A stretch of 64,000 bases of DNA, from positions 2,170,001-2,234,000 of the forward strand of contig NZ_AP022564.1 of assembly GCF_010727125.1 (NCBI RefSeq), written 5' to 3'. Positions 1-8,633 of this stretch are shown here, in pieces. The DNA comes from Mycolicibacter terrae (lineage in GTDB: Bacteria; Actinomycetota; Actinomycetes; Mycobacteriales; Mycobacteriaceae). The translations under genes were made by a program, and so were the position numbers. Below the pieces are notes generated by a model. It was not told the DNA's origin. It saw only the letters and a program-made list of their open reading frames with translations, and ran no database searches. How positions within the stretch are numbered: position 1 is the stretch's first letter; every line of letters starts with the position of its first letter.

Positions 1-645
1 GAGGCCGGCCGCAAGGTCGCCGCGTTGTGTGGTTCGGCTTCGCAGGCGCGTAAGCACGCCGCGGCCGGTGTGGACATCATCATCGCTCAGGGCGGCGAGG
101 CCGGCGGCCACTGCGGCGAGGTGGGCTCGATCGTGTTGTGGCCCGAGGTCGTCAAAGCGGTGGCGCCGGTACCGGTGCTCGCCGCCGGTGGCATCGGCAG
201 CGGCCAGCAGATCGCCGCGGCCCTGGCGCTGGGCACCCAGGGCGCGTGGACCGGTTCGCAGTGGCTGATGGTCGAGGAATCCTCGAACACCGAGGCCCAG
301 CACGCGGCCTACATCAAGGCCAGCAGTCGCGACACCGTGCGCAGCCGGTCGTTCACCGGAAAGCCGGCCCGAATGCTGCGCAACGACTGGACCGAAGCGT
401 GGGAGCAGCCGGACAACCCCAAGCCGCTCGGCATGCCGCTGCAGTACATGGTCTCCGGGATGGCAGTCCGGGCCACGAACAAGTACCCCAACGAGAGCGT
501 CGACGTGGCGTTCAACCCGGTGGGTCAGGTCGTCGGCCAGTTCACCAAGGTGGAGAAGACCGCGACGGTCATGCAGCGCTGGGTGCAGGAATACCTCGAG
601 GCCACCGGCCGGCTCGACGAGATCAACTCCGCGGCCTCGGTCTGA
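1..645 (+). CDS. Nitronate monooxygenase, C-terminal part (5' end outside window)
   Basis: The frame is open from base 1 to the TGA at 643-645, so only the last 214 codons are visible. The block GGEAGGHCGEVG near the start matches the FMN/active-site loop of the nitronate monooxygenase (2-nitropropane dioxygenase) TIM-barrel family. It is followed by an AAGGIGSG phosphate-binding loop and a GTRF-like turn (GTQGAWTGSQWL). These flavoenzymes oxidise alkyl nitronates in the cytoplasm. Length and motifs fit the C-terminal half of a protein of about 375 residues such as Rv1894c. The physiological substrate cannot be read from the sequence. The next gene is convergent and begins 13 bp downstream. 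Confidence 0.85.
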   Translation, partial: EAGRKVAALCGSASQARKHAAAGVDIIIAQGGEAGGHCGEVGSIVLWPEVVKAVAPVPVLAAGGIGSGQQIAAALALGTQGAWTGSQWLMVEESSNTEAQHAAYIKASSRDTVRSRSFTGKPARMLRNDWTEAWEQPDNPKPLGMPLQYMVSGMAVRATNKYPNESVDVAFNPVGQVVGQFTKVEKTATVMQRWVQEYLEATGRLDEINSAASV

Positions 646-658
646 CGATCGGTTGGCG

Positions 659-1108
659 CTACGCCAGGTACGGCCGCAGCGCCAGCACGTAGCAGCCCAG
701 CGCGGCGGGCGCTGCCGCCAACGGTAACCACGGCAGCTGCAGTGGGAAGCTTGCCGCCACCACACCGACGACGCTGAATCCCGCCGCGCCCAGCAGCGTC
801 GGGACGGTCACCGTGGTGGCGCCGTCGGCGGCGTGCCGCAACAGCAGGTGTCCCACCGCGGCCAGCCCGGCCACCGCCGCCGAGACGGTGGGCGGATCGG
901 CGAACCCGATCACCGCGACGGCGAGCAGCACCGCGGCCGTCGCCGCGGGCCGCCACCAGAGCCCGGCCAGCACCGCACCGGCCGTGAGCAGCGCCCCGGC
1001 CGCGGCGATACCGGACGACCCGTAGCCGGCCGCCGCGGCCATCGCCAGCCCGCACGCGCCGGACAGCACCAGCGGCAGAGTCGCGGCGGCGTCGGCCGAG
1101 TGCTCCAT
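659..1108 (-). CDS. Small integral membrane protein, last gene of MoxR operon
   Basis: This 149-residue protein is almost entirely hydrophobic, with about four predicted membrane segments and Ala/Gly/Val-rich composition. The start at 1108 was chosen because ATG 1108-1106 shares one base with the TGA of the DUF58 gene (TGATG), a translational-coupling arrangement repeated through this operon. An ATG-like start further upstream at 1183 would overlap the DUF58 gene by 75 bp and is less likely. It has no recognisable domain. Position and size match Rv3162c, the last gene of the Rv3166c-Rv3162c cluster. It probably acts in the membrane with the MoxR/DUF58 pair. Its function is unknown. Confidence 0.75.
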   Translation of the reverse strand: MEHSADAAATLPLVLSGACGLAMAAAAGYGSSGIAAAGALLTAGAVLAGLWWRPAATAAVLLAVAVIGFADPPTVSAAVAGLAAVGHLLLRHAADGATTVTVPTLLGAAGFSVVGVVAASFPLQLPWLPLAAAPAALGCYVLALRPYLA

Positions 1109-2391
1109 CACCGCACCGCCGTCGGGCGATGGCGCTGCGTCACCAGACGCATGGCCTGTTCCAGTGGCTGCTGCTGTGACCACGATGCGACGTCGACGCC
1201 GACGCTGGCCATGTCCCGGTACATCGCGGTGCGCTGCAATGTCCAGATCCGCGCCACCAGCGGCTCGGGTTCCTCCTCGAATGGGGGGCCGGCCAGCACG
1301 TCGACCGCCAACACCACGTGCCCGCGCTTGCGCAGGTCGGTCAGTGCGAGCGCGAACTCGGTGTCCAGCAGGGTGGAGAACGCGATGATCAGGGCGCCTG
1401 GCGGCACCGCCGCCCGCGGTGCGAGCGTTCCGGTGGTGGTTTCAAAGCCGTCGCCGGAGCCCAGGACTGCGTCGACGATGCGATAGAACTGCCGCTGTCC
1501 GATATCCGCGCCGACCCAGCGCGGGTGCCGACCGCCGAGCGTGACGATTCCGGCGCGGTCACCGTTGCGCAACGCCGTCTGCACGACTTGCGCCGCGCCC
1601 AGCACCGACCGTTCGGTCGCGACCGTCGCGGGGCCGTGCGGCTGCGGGTAGGCGTCGATGAGCACCACCACGTCGGCCGCACGGTCGGTCAGCCGTTCGG
1701 TCACGTGCAGACTTCCCCGCCGGGCGCTGACCGGCCAATTCACCGAGCGCAACGGGTCGCCGGGCACATAGGCGCGGATGTCGGCGTATTCGACGCCGCG
1801 GCCCGGGTGCCGGGTCAGGTGGGTCCCGACGCGGTCGAGCAGCTCGCTGTGCGGGATCGGTGTGGGCTGCGGGGGCGCCGGCGGGAACACCGTGACCTCG
1901 GCGACGTCGACGGTGGCCGTCCCGGTCAACAGGCCGCCCCGCCCGACGGCGGTGACAGTGGCGCGAATCGGGTAACGGCCCCAGCGTCGGGCGTCGGCCG
2001 TCACCGACTTTCGGCACCCGGACTCACAGGCCTCGGCAACGGTGTCGAGTTTCATCGCCGGGTGCGCCGACACCTCCAGGTTCATCGCGGCCGCCTCGCC
2101 CACCGATGCCGCGGCCCGGATCGTCAATTCGACCGGCTCGGATTCGAAGCAGCGCTGCGACGCGGGGCTCGCGTGCACCCGCAACACCGGTACCGGCGGC
2201 TGCCAGCCCAGTGAGCACAGCACTCCGAGCAGTGGCGCGGCGAACGCGATCAGCTGCCAGCGCGACCCGCCGACCGCGACCACCAGGGCCAGCGCTGCGC
2301 CGCTCGCCAACGCACGAGCCAACGGCGAAGCCCGCCACAGCAATTCGACGTCAATGCCGGGGACCTCGCGGGACTGTGGCTGGTGCGTCAT
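1108..2391 (-). CDS. DUF58 / VWA-like membrane protein of MoxR operon
   Basis: The protein has 427 residues. Two hydrophobic segments lie near residues 20-55 (ALASGAALALVVAVGG and LIAFAAPLLGVLCSLGW). The DUF58 signature follows around residues 195-225 (ADIRAYVPGDPLRSVNWP, then SARRG). The C-terminal part resembles a von Willebrand A fold (VVVLIDAYP). DUF58 proteins are almost always encoded next to MoxR AAA+ ATPases and are thought to be their partners or substrates. The start at 2391 is fixed by an ATGA overlap with the moxR stop (2388-2391). The orthologue is probably Rv3163c. The role in envelope or complex assembly is inferred from the family. Confidence 0.85.
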   Translation of the reverse strand: MTHQPQSREVPGIDVELLWRASPLARALASGAALALVVAVGGSRWQLIAFAAPLLGVLCSLGWQPPVPVLRVHASPASQRCFESEPVELTIRAAASVGEAAAMNLEVSAHPAMKLDTVAEACESGCRKSVTADARRWGRYPIRATVTAVGRGGLLTGTATVDVAEVTVFPPAPPQPTPIPHSELLDRVGTHLTRHPGRGVEYADIRAYVPGDPLRSVNWPVSARRGSLHVTERLTDRAADVVVLIDAYPQPHGPATVATERSVLGAAQVVQTALRNGDRAGIVTLGGRHPRWVGADIGQRQFYRIVDAVLGSGDGFETTTGTLAPRAAVPPGALIIAFSTLLDTEFALALTDLRKRGHVVLAVDVLAGPPFEEEPEPLVARIWTLQRTAMYRDMASVGVDVASWSQQQPLEQAMRLVTQRHRPTAVR

Positions 2392-3392
2392 GGCGGCGCG
2401 GTGTCTGGCGCCGGCCCCGGCGCATCCGGGGTCCGCGGAACCGGCAGCCGCCGTAGGAGCTCTTCCACCACATCCGAACCCTGGATGCGCCGCACCCACA
2501 TCTCGGGCCGCAGCGTGATCCGGTGCGCGACCGCCGATGTGGCCAGTGCCTTGACGTCCTCTGGGATCACGTAGTCGCGGCCGAGCAGCAGCGCGCGCGC
2601 CCGGGCGAGCTGGATGAGGTCGAGTTCTGATCGTGGACTGGCGCCTACCGCCACCTGCGGATGGTGCCGGGTAGCGTTCGCCAGCGACACGACGTAGCGC
2701 AGAACGTCGTCGTGCACGCTGACCTGCTCCACCGACTCCCGCATCGCGACCACATCGCCGGCGTCGATCACCTGGCGCACCGTCGGCAGGGCGGCGCCCC
2801 GGTCGAGTCGCCGGCGCAGCATGGCCGCCTCGCCCTGTTCCGAGAGGTAGCCCAGGCGCAGCCTGATCGCGAATCGGTCCAGCTGTGCCTCCGGCAGCGG
2901 ATAGGTGCCCTCGTACTCGATCGGGTTGTCGGTGGCCAGCACGATGAACGGGGCAGGCAGCCGGTGGGTGTTGCCATCGATGCTGACCTGGCCTTCGGCC
3001 ATCGCCTCCAACAGGGCGGCCTGCGTCTTGGGCGGGGTCCGGTTGATCTCGTCGGCCAGCACCAGATTGGTGAAGATCGGGCCGCGCCGGAACTCGAAAC
3101 GGCCCGAGGCCATGTCGTAGATGGTCGTGCCGAGCAGGTCTGCCGGCAGCAGATCCGGGGTGAACTGCACCCGGGTGAAGTCGAGGCCGAGCGCGGCGGC
3201 GAACGACCGCGCGATCAACGTCTTGCCCAGGCCCGGAAGGTCTTCGATGAGCACGTGACCGCCGGCGAGCACCGTGGTCAGAATGAGTGTCAGGGCGGCC
3301 CGTTTGCCCACCACCGCCTGCTCGATCTCGTCGAGCACCGCGTTGCAGCGCTCGGCGGTGACGGCCGCGGTGCCTGACAGTCCCGCGCTCAT
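2388..3392 (-). CDS. moxR3: MoxR-family AAA+ ATPase
   Basis: The protein has 334 residues with a clear AAA+ core. Walker A is EDLPGLGKTLIARSFA near residue 45. Sensor and Walker B residues lie in LADEINRTPPKTQAALLEAM near 105-125. IVLATDNPIEYEGTYPLPEAQ is the typical MoxR sensor-1/arginine-finger block. The C-terminal lid has VSPRSELDLIQLARARALL-like helices. MoxR ATPases remodel or activate partner proteins, often VWA/DUF58 proteins. The start is set by the ATGA overlap with the upstream gene (3389-3392) and its stop overlaps the DUF58 start. Gene order and sizes match Rv3166c-Rv3162c, so moxR3 is the likely name. The paralogues moxR1 and moxR2 have different neighbours. Confidence 0.88.
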   Translation of the reverse strand: MSAGLSGTAAVTAERCNAVLDEIEQAVVGKRAALTLILTTVLAGGHVLIEDLPGLGKTLIARSFAAALGLDFTRVQFTPDLLPADLLGTTIYDMASGRFEFRRGPIFTNLVLADEINRTPPKTQAALLEAMAEGQVSIDGNTHRLPAPFIVLATDNPIEYEGTYPLPEAQLDRFAIRLRLGYLSEQGEAAMLRRRLDRGAALPTVRQVIDAGDVVAMRESVEQVSVHDDVLRYVVSLANATRHHPQVAVGASPRSELDLIQLARARALLLGRDYVIPEDVKALATSAVAHRITLRPEMWVRRIQGSDVVEELLRRLPVPRTPDAPGPAPDTAPP

Positions 3393-3877
3393 CGCTGCTC
3401 CAGCCGGTGCAGGATCTCCTCCAGCACCACGCGTCCCGGGCCGGGCCCACGGTCTCCGTCGGGCGCGACGTTGCCGGGATCCACCCAGGGCCACAGCTCC
3501 TCGCCGAACAGCATCACCCCGGTGGCGTTGAACGCCGCGGGGTTCTTCGCCCGGCGCTGTCCGGCGGAGACCTCGAAACGTCGTGCCAGGATCGGGCGCC
3601 AGCGCCGATCCCAGTCCGCTCTGGTCGATTCCGCCCAGCGGATTCTGGCCTCGGTGCCCGACAGCCACCGCCGCAACGACTCTCCGGGCTCGTCGGTGAG
3701 CGCCGCCGCCGCAGCGGATCCGGCGCCGCCCGTTGTCAGCAGCCGCCGGATGCCGACCAGCGACACCGCGACAGCGACACCCGCCGCCCACAACAGAGCC
3801 TCCGGCCGGTGGGCCAACAGCACCGCCAGCTGCACCGCGCCGATCACCAGAACACCTTGCAGTGCAAGAATTCTCAT
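3389..3877 (-). CDS. Membrane-anchored protein of MoxR operon
   Basis: This is a 162-residue protein. Its N-terminal 45 residues form two hydrophobic segments (LQGVLVIGAVQLAVLLAHRP and ALLWAAGVAVAVSLVG). A charged soluble domain follows, rich in Arg and Trp (RADWDRRWRPILARRFEV). Its ATG overlaps the stop of the upstream DUF4129 gene (3874-3877), and its own stop overlaps the moxR start, so the operon is likely translationally coupled. Size and position match Rv3165c. I recognise no catalytic motif. A role as accessory subunit of the MoxR/DUF58/DUF4129 system is inferred from context. Confidence 0.78.
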   Translation of the reverse strand: MRILALQGVLVIGAVQLAVLLAHRPEALLWAAGVAVAVSLVGIRRLLTTGGAGSAAAAALTDEPGESLRRWLSGTEARIRWAESTRADWDRRWRPILARRFEVSAGQRRAKNPAAFNATGVMLFGEELWPWVDPGNVAPDGDRGPGPGRVVLEEILHRLEQR

Positions 3878-4875
3878 GTCGGAGCCCGCAACTCTGCGAG
3901 GACCAGCCGCAGTATCTCCTCCGCGTCGGCGCGGTGCCGCTCGGTCATCAGGTGCGGGCTGAACCGCGCCTCGGTGAACAGCTCCACCAGGCGCGATGCG
4001 TTTTCGGCCGGCAGCGCATGGTGTTCGACGGCCCGTGCCAGCACTTCGGTGGGCGTGTCGAACTCCCGCGGCGCGGCATCGGGAACATCGGCAAGATGGC
4101 GCTCCATGACCGCGTAGCAGGCGATGATCGCCTCCCGCGGCTCGCGGCTTCGGTCGGCGATCCGGGTCAAGCCGAGTTCTGCTGCCCGCGCCAGGGTTTC
4201 ACCCGCACTGGGGGCCCGCCCCGCAGCTGTCGCCACCCCGGTTGCCGGCGACCGCGGCCTGGTCCGGCGGGCCCGTGCGATGAAGACCGCCGCGGCGATC
4301 AGCACCAGCAGGGCCGCGGTCACCACCAGCAGAGAACCGAGCAGCTCGCCTCTCGCACCGTCCGACAGCGGGTGCAGCGGCGTCGGGGCCGGGCTTTGCG
4401 GGGCATCCGGTGAGCCGGGCACATCACCGTGCTGCCCGAAGAATCCTGCCGGGACGGCGAATCGGTGCACCCCGCCCAGCCGCGCCAGCACCACGACCGC
4501 CAGCAACCACAACGCCACGGCGGCCAACCCGATCAGCAGCACCCGCCACGCCGGCTTCCCGCGGCGGGCGCCCGCTGTCCTCGAGAGTGTTCCCATGCTG
4601 CCGGGGACCGCAAGGCGGTGGCGTGCCCGCTGGACGACAGCGACCGCGACGGCGCCGACGGACACCGCCAGCAGCGCGGCCAGGATGATCGGTTCCAGCG
4701 GGCCCGAGGCGGCCGGGCGGTGCGCGACGTGCTCGCCGCCGGGCAGATATCCGCGCGTCGCCGCACCTGCGACGAGCAGCAGCATGATCAGGGCGATCAC
4801 CGGCCCCGTCGTTCGGCCGGCAGCGGCCATGACCGGAACACCGCTCGTCTGAGTAGTTCGCCGTCGCTGCGGCAT
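3874..4875 (-). CDS. DUF4129 membrane protein, first gene of MoxR operon
   Basis: The protein has about 333 residues. It has an N-terminal membrane segment (PVIALIMLLLVAGAAT), further hydrophobic segments near residues 60, 105 and 180, and a C-terminal cytoplasmic domain. That domain contains ACYAVMERHLADVP and FDTPTEVLARAVE, typical of DUF4129 domains found beside MoxR genes. The start is uncertain: GTG 4890, ATG 4875 and ATG 4830 are all in frame, and none has a convincing Shine-Dalgarno. The 4830 start gives 318 residues, closest to what I recall for Rv3166c. The stop overlaps the next gene by four bases (ATGA). The function is unknown, but it heads the putative five-gene operon. Confidence 0.75.
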   Translation of the reverse strand: MPQRRRTTQTSGVPVMAAAGRTTGPVIALIMLLLVAGAATRGYLPGGEHVAHRPAASGPLEPIILAALLAVSVGAVAVAVVQRARHRLAVPGSMGTLSRTAGARRGKPAWRVLLIGLAAVALWLLAVVVLARLGGVHRFAVPAGFFGQHGDVPGSPDAPQSPAPTPLHPLSDGARGELLGSLLVVTAALLVLIAAAVFIARARRTRPRSPATGVATAAGRAPSAGETLARAAELGLTRIADRSREPREAIIACYAVMERHLADVPDAAPREFDTPTEVLARAVEHHALPAENASRLVELFTEARFSPHLMTERHRADAEEILRLVLAELRAPT

Positions 4876-4962
4876 CCCCAATACTGGCACGCCAGGGCTG
4901 TGAGCGGCCAGGATCGGCGCGCTGCGCTGCCGCGCGGCTATCCGCCCCGGGCCGCGGTCAGC

Positions 4963-5982
4963 TCACGCAGATTTCTCGTCGTGCCCGCCGAACTGCTTGC
5001 GCATCGCCGAGAGCACCTTCGCACCGAACTCGAACAGATGACGTGAGGCGAAGCGCGCGTACAGCGCCGTGGTGAGCACCGGGGCCGGCACCCCTTCGTC
5101 GATCGCGGCGATGACGGTCCAGCGGCCCTCCCCGGAATCGGACACCCGGCCGGCGAATTCCTCCAGCGCCGGAGATTTCTGCAGCGCGCTGGCGGTCAGA
5201 TCCAACAGCCAGGAGCCGATCACACTGCCGCGCCGCCAGACCTCGGTGACTTCGGGGATGTCGATGTCGTACTGATAGAACTCAGGATGGCTCAGCGGTG
5301 CGGTCTCGGCGTCGCCCTGCTGATCGGCCTTGCCGATATTGGCGTGGTGCAGGATGTTCAGCCCCTCGGCGATCGAGGCCATCATCCCGTACTCGATGCC
5401 GTTGTGCACCATCTTCACGAAGTGCCCGGCCCCCGACGGGCCGCAGTAGAGGTAGCCGTTCTCGGCCTGGGAGACCTCACCGTCGCGGCCCGGTGTGCGC
5501 GGGGCGGCATCGACCCCCGGGGCGATGGTGGCGAAGATCGGCTCGGCATGGTCGAAGGCGTCGCGGTCCCCTCCGATCATCAGGCAGTAGCCGCGCTCAC
5601 GACCCCACACGCCGCCACTAGTGCCGCAGTCCAGCAGTCGAATACCTTTGTCGGCCAATAATTTTGCGTGCTTGATGTCGTCGCGGTAGTAGGAGTTGCC
5701 GCCGTCGATCACAATATCTCCGGCCGCCAGCGTGTCGGCGAGCTCTTCGATGACCCCGGTGGTGATCGAGCCGGCCGGCACCATCACCCACACCACGCGG
5801 GGGGTGGGCAGGTTCGCCGCCAGCTCGGCCGGCGAGGACACGCCGGTGCAGTTGGTCTCGGCGGCCAGCGCGGCGACCGCATCGGCATTATGGTCGTACA
5901 CCACGCATTCGTGGCCGTCGGCGACCAGTCGCCGAACAAGATTGGCCCCCATCCGGCCCAGGCCGATCATCCCCAGTCGCAT
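4963..5982 (-). CDS. gnd2: 6-phosphogluconate dehydrogenase, short (Gnd2) type
   Basis: The 339-residue enzyme oxidatively decarboxylates 6-phosphogluconate to ribulose 5-phosphate. The dinucleotide loop GLGRMGANLVRRL lies at residues 7-19, VIDGGNSYYRDD near 92 and the substrate block CGTSGGVWG near 118. The length is that of the short, YqeC-like class rather than the 480-residue class represented by gnd1 at 46047 in this same window. A strong ribosome-binding site (AGGGAGGA) lies 6 bases before the ATG at 5982. It starts only 12 bp after the zwf stop, so the two genes form an operon supplying reducing power. The short class often prefers NAD+, but cofactor use cannot be decided here. Confidence 0.93.
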   Translation of the reverse strand: MRLGMIGLGRMGANLVRRLVADGHECVVYDHNADAVAALAAETNCTGVSSPAELAANLPTPRVVWVMVPAGSITTGVIEELADTLAAGDIVIDGGNSYYRDDIKHAKLLADKGIRLLDCGTSGGVWGRERGYCLMIGGDRDAFDHAEPIFATIAPGVDAAPRTPGRDGEVSQAENGYLYCGPSGAGHFVKMVHNGIEYGMMASIAEGLNILHHANIGKADQQGDAETAPLSHPEFYQYDIDIPEVTEVWRRGSVIGSWLLDLTASALQKSPALEEFAGRVSDSGEGRWTVIAAIDEGVPAPVLTTALYARFASRHLFEFGAKVLSAMRKQFGGHDEKSA

Positions 5983-5994
5983 GTCTGTCCTCCC

Positions 5995-7440
5995 TCAGTG
6001 TGACCGGCCGCGCTCGGGCAGCCATGGCTCCTGCCAGCTCCGATGGCCGCGGACCAGCTCGCTTGCCGCCTCGGGTCCCCACGAGCCGCGCTCGTAGGCG
6101 TGGATCTCTCCCCGGTGCTCGAGCAGCGGGGCCACGATCCGCCAGGTCTCTTCAATGCTGTCCTCCCGGGCGAACAGCCGGCGGTCGCCGGTCATCGCGG
6201 CGTACAGCAACCGCTCGTAGGGCTGGATCGGTTCCCCGAGGTCCTCGGCGAACGAGGAGTCCAGGTGCACATCGCGCCAGGCGTGACCGTTCTGGTCGTC
6301 CTGAGCCACCAGCTGCAACCGCAGACCCGGATCGGGGTCGATGCGCAACACGATCTGGTTGCGTTGCGCCCGTTCGCGGTGCGGCATGAACGCCAGCGCC
6401 GGAACGCGACGGGTGAACAGCCGGACCTCGGTGACCCGTTCGGGAAGCGCCTTGCCGGCCCGCAGGAAGATCGGCACCCCCGCCCAGCGCCAGTTCTCGA
6501 TCTCCAGGCGCAACGCCACGAACGTCTCGGTCTGCGACCCGTCGGCCACCCCGGCGACGTCGGTGTACCCGCGGTACTGGCCCCGCACGTAGTGCGCCGG
6601 ATCGGCCGCCGGGATCGCCTTGAACACCTCGGCCTTCTTGTCGTTGAGGTCGTCGTCGCCGGGCCCGACCGGCGGTTCCATCGCGACCAGCGCCAGCACC
6701 TGCAGCAGGTGGTTCTGCACCACGTCGCGCAACGCACCGACGGCGTCGTAAAAACTGCCCCGGTCCTCGACGCCGAAATCCTCGGCCATGGTGATGTGGA
6801 TCTCGGCGATGCTGTGCCGGTCCCACAGCTCGGCGAGCGTGGTGTTGGCGAACCGCAGGCACTCGAGGTCGGCGACGGGTTGCTTGCCCAGGAAGTGATC
6901 CACCCGCAGGATCTGGTCCTCGCGCAGCACCGCGCGCAATCGGGCGTTGAGGTCGCGCGCGGAGGCCAGGTCATGGCCGAACGGCTTCTCCACCGCCACC
7001 CGGGACCGCGCCAGCAGCCCGGCCCGGCCGAGGTTTTCCACGATCGGCGCAAACAGCGTCGGCGGCATCTCCAAGTAATACAGGCACTGCCGATCGGCGC
7101 CGATCCGCTCGGCGAGCTGTTCATAGAGCGCGGCATCGGTGACGTCGCCGTGCAGGTAGGACAGCCGCTTGGCCAGCCGGCCGAACACCGCCTCGTCGAA
7201 TGGCTCGCCGGTGTGCCGGATCGCCTCGCCGGCCCGCTTGACCAGCTCCTCTACCGTGATGTCGTCACTGGCCACGCCCAGGATGGGGCCATCCAGCAGC
7301 TTGCGGCGTTCCAGGCGGTACAGCGCACGGAATGTCATCTTGCGGGCCAGGTCCCCGGTTATCCCGAAGATCACCAACAATTCCGACGTTGCATCCTCGC
7401 GTCCGCCCAAGTCCGGCACCTCCTGCGTATCGCTTCCCAC
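5995..7440 (-). CDS. zwf: Glucose-6-phosphate 1-dehydrogenase
   Basis: The 481-residue protein has the N-terminal nucleotide loop FGITGDLARKMTF (residues 25-37). The diagnostic active-site peptide is RVDHFLGKQPV near residue 178, where the His-Phe-Leu-Gly-Lys block carries the substrate-binding residues. It catalyses the first step of the oxidative pentose phosphate pathway, making NADPH or NADH. The start is GTG at 7440. The gene immediately precedes gnd2 on the same strand. No opcA or devB (6-phosphogluconolactonase) lies beside it. The arrangement resembles zwf1-gnd2 (Rv1121-Rv1122) rather than the tal-zwf2-opcA-devB cluster. Confidence 0.95.
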   Translation of the reverse strand: MGSDTQEVPDLGGREDATSELLVIFGITGDLARKMTFRALYRLERRKLLDGPILGVASDDITVEELVKRAGEAIRHTGEPFDEAVFGRLAKRLSYLHGDVTDAALYEQLAERIGADRQCLYYLEMPPTLFAPIVENLGRAGLLARSRVAVEKPFGHDLASARDLNARLRAVLREDQILRVDHFLGKQPVADLECLRFANTTLAELWDRHSIAEIHITMAEDFGVEDRGSFYDAVGALRDVVQNHLLQVLALVAMEPPVGPGDDDLNDKKAEVFKAIPAADPAHYVRGQYRGYTDVAGVADGSQTETFVALRLEIENWRWAGVPIFLRAGKALPERVTEVRLFTRRVPALAFMPHRERAQRNQIVLRIDPDPGLRLQLVAQDDQNGHAWRDVHLDSSFAEDLGEPIQPYERLLYAAMTGDRRLFAREDSIEETWRIVAPLLEHRGEIHAYERGSWGPEAASELVRGHRSWQEPWLPERGRSH

Positions 7441-7493
7441 TCGAAGCTAACGCAGCATCCTGGACAAATGCTCCGGACAGGCGCGACGCGCGA

Positions 7494-7916
7494 TCACCCG
7501 ACCTGGGCGATCCCGGGCGGGAAGTACGGTCCGATGCCCCCGGTGTAGATGCCCGGCTGCCAGCCCTGCGCGCCCAGGCACAACAGCGGCAGCCCGTCCG
7601 CCGACTGCGCGGCCGACTGCGGGTTCGGGCACGGCGAGCCGATGTCCTGCACTCCGTAGAGCGGGTAGGAGATCTGCCAGAAGCCGGTGTCCTTGGGCGG
7701 CCACTGGTTGGCGATGAAATGGCATGCCAGCGCCTGGCCGTTGGGGCCGTGGCCGTAGATGAAGCGCTCCCAGCTGAAGCAGGCATCGCCCTGCCGGGCG
7801 CCTTCGGCCATGCCCGGGACGTCACCGGGGTAGGCAACAGCGACCGGTGCCGCACCGACCGCGGCTGCCCCCACAGCGCCGGCGACGAAAGTGGCTGCAG
7901 CTAGTTCACGAATCAT
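7494..7916 (-). CDS. Small secreted protein of unknown function
   Basis: The 140-residue protein has a signal peptide (residues 1 to about 29, ending VAVAYPGD). The mature part of about 110 residues is rich in Pro, Gly and Trp with four Cys (DACFSW, ALACHF, GSPCPN, LLCLG), which suggests two disulfides outside the membrane. The ribosome-binding region AAGGGCGAAGA precedes the ATG. The gene stands alone upstream of the zwf-gnd2 pair, on the same strand but 53 bp away. Similar small secreted proteins are common in mycobacteria, but I cannot name this family. Confidence 0.7.
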   Translation of the reverse strand: MIRELAAATFVAGAVGAAAVGAAPVAVAYPGDVPGMAEGARQGDACFSWERFIYGHGPNGQALACHFIANQWPPKDTGFWQISYPLYGVQDIGSPCPNPQSAAQSADGLPLLCLGAQGWQPGIYTGGIGPYFPPGIAQVG

Positions 7917-8046
7917 TCTTCGCCCTTAGTCTTCTCGTTACTGGCCAGCAGGCGGCCCCGGGGGAAGCCTAACGGGTGGCCGCAGCGCCTCATCGCGAAT
8001 CCGCCGAATGCCGCCGCCCGTCGCCCCCGCCGGCCCGCCACGCCGC

Positions 8047-8052
8047 TAGAGT
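8047..8052 (+). promoter_or_regulatory. -10 box (TAGAGT) for leaderless YceI-like transcript
   Basis: TAGAGT fits the mycobacterial TANNNT -10 element. It ends 7 nt before the ATG at 8060, the usual spacing to a +1 on the start codon. No Shine-Dalgarno precedes that ATG. This supports the 8060 start over the in-frame codon at 7976. Confidence 0.5.
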
Positions 8053-8059
8053 GCCGCAG

Positions 8060-8632
8060 ATGGCCGGGGCGCAGGGGCGGTGCGACGGGACGCACGGACA
8101 ACTTCGGCTCGAGACGGGCGTGACCGGTCGCGCCGCGAAGATGGGCCATCGTCTCACCATCGCCATGCAGCGCTGGCAGGCGGCGGTGTCATGGTCCGGC
8201 GAGCGGCCCACCGCCGTGACGCTGACCGTCGAGGTGGATTCGCTGCAGGTGCTGCGCGGCGACGGCGGATTGACCCCGCTGACCGCTCCGGAGAAGTCAC
8301 TGATCCGCACCAACGTGTTGAAGTGTCTCGGCGCCGGCCGGTACGGCCAGATCCGGTTCGAGTGCGACGACATCGAATCGGCCGGCGACGGCTATCGGCT
8401 GGCCGGGACACTACAGATCCACGGCCGGAGCAGGCCGCACGTCGTCGAGGTGCGGGTGAGGCCGCCGCATCAACCGAGCGGTTCCTGGCGGCTCGATGGC
8501 GACACCGTGGTGCGCCACAGCGACTTCGGTGTACAGCGCTATTCGATGCTGATGGGCGCCATGCGGGTCGCCGACGAGGTGACTGTGACCTTTACGGCGA
8601 CCGTCGCGGACGACGAGATCCGCGGAGCCTGA
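8060..8632 (+). CDS. YceI-like domain protein
   Basis: The protein has 190 residues from the ATG at 8060. The fold pattern is that of YceI (polyisoprenoid-binding lipocalin-like) proteins. It has alternating strands (VTLTVEVDSLQVL), a TPLTAPEKSLIRTNVLKCL helix block, IRFECDDIE, YRLAGTLQIHG and a C-terminal EVTVTFTATVADDE strand. Many YceI proteins are secreted, but no signal peptide is visible here, so this one is probably cytoplasmic. YceI proteins bind isoprenoid or fatty-acid-like ligands. The ligand here is unknown. The gene converges on the next one with a single base between the stops. Confidence 0.7.
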   Translation: MAGAQGRCDGTHGQLRLETGVTGRAAKMGHRLTIAMQRWQAAVSWSGERPTAVTLTVEVDSLQVLRGDGGLTPLTAPEKSLIRTNVLKCLGAGRYGQIRFECDDIESAGDGYRLAGTLQIHGRSRPHVVEVRVRPPHQPSGSWRLDGDTVVRHSDFGVQRYSMLMGAMRVADEVTVTFTATVADDEIRGA

Positions 8633-8633
8633 C

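Noticed and set aside
6043..7548. 501-codon open frame on the plus strand opposite zwf
   Set aside because: It is a shadow of the high-GC zwf gene, which has clear enzyme motifs. Its translation is rich in Arg, Pro, Gln and His and has no domain.
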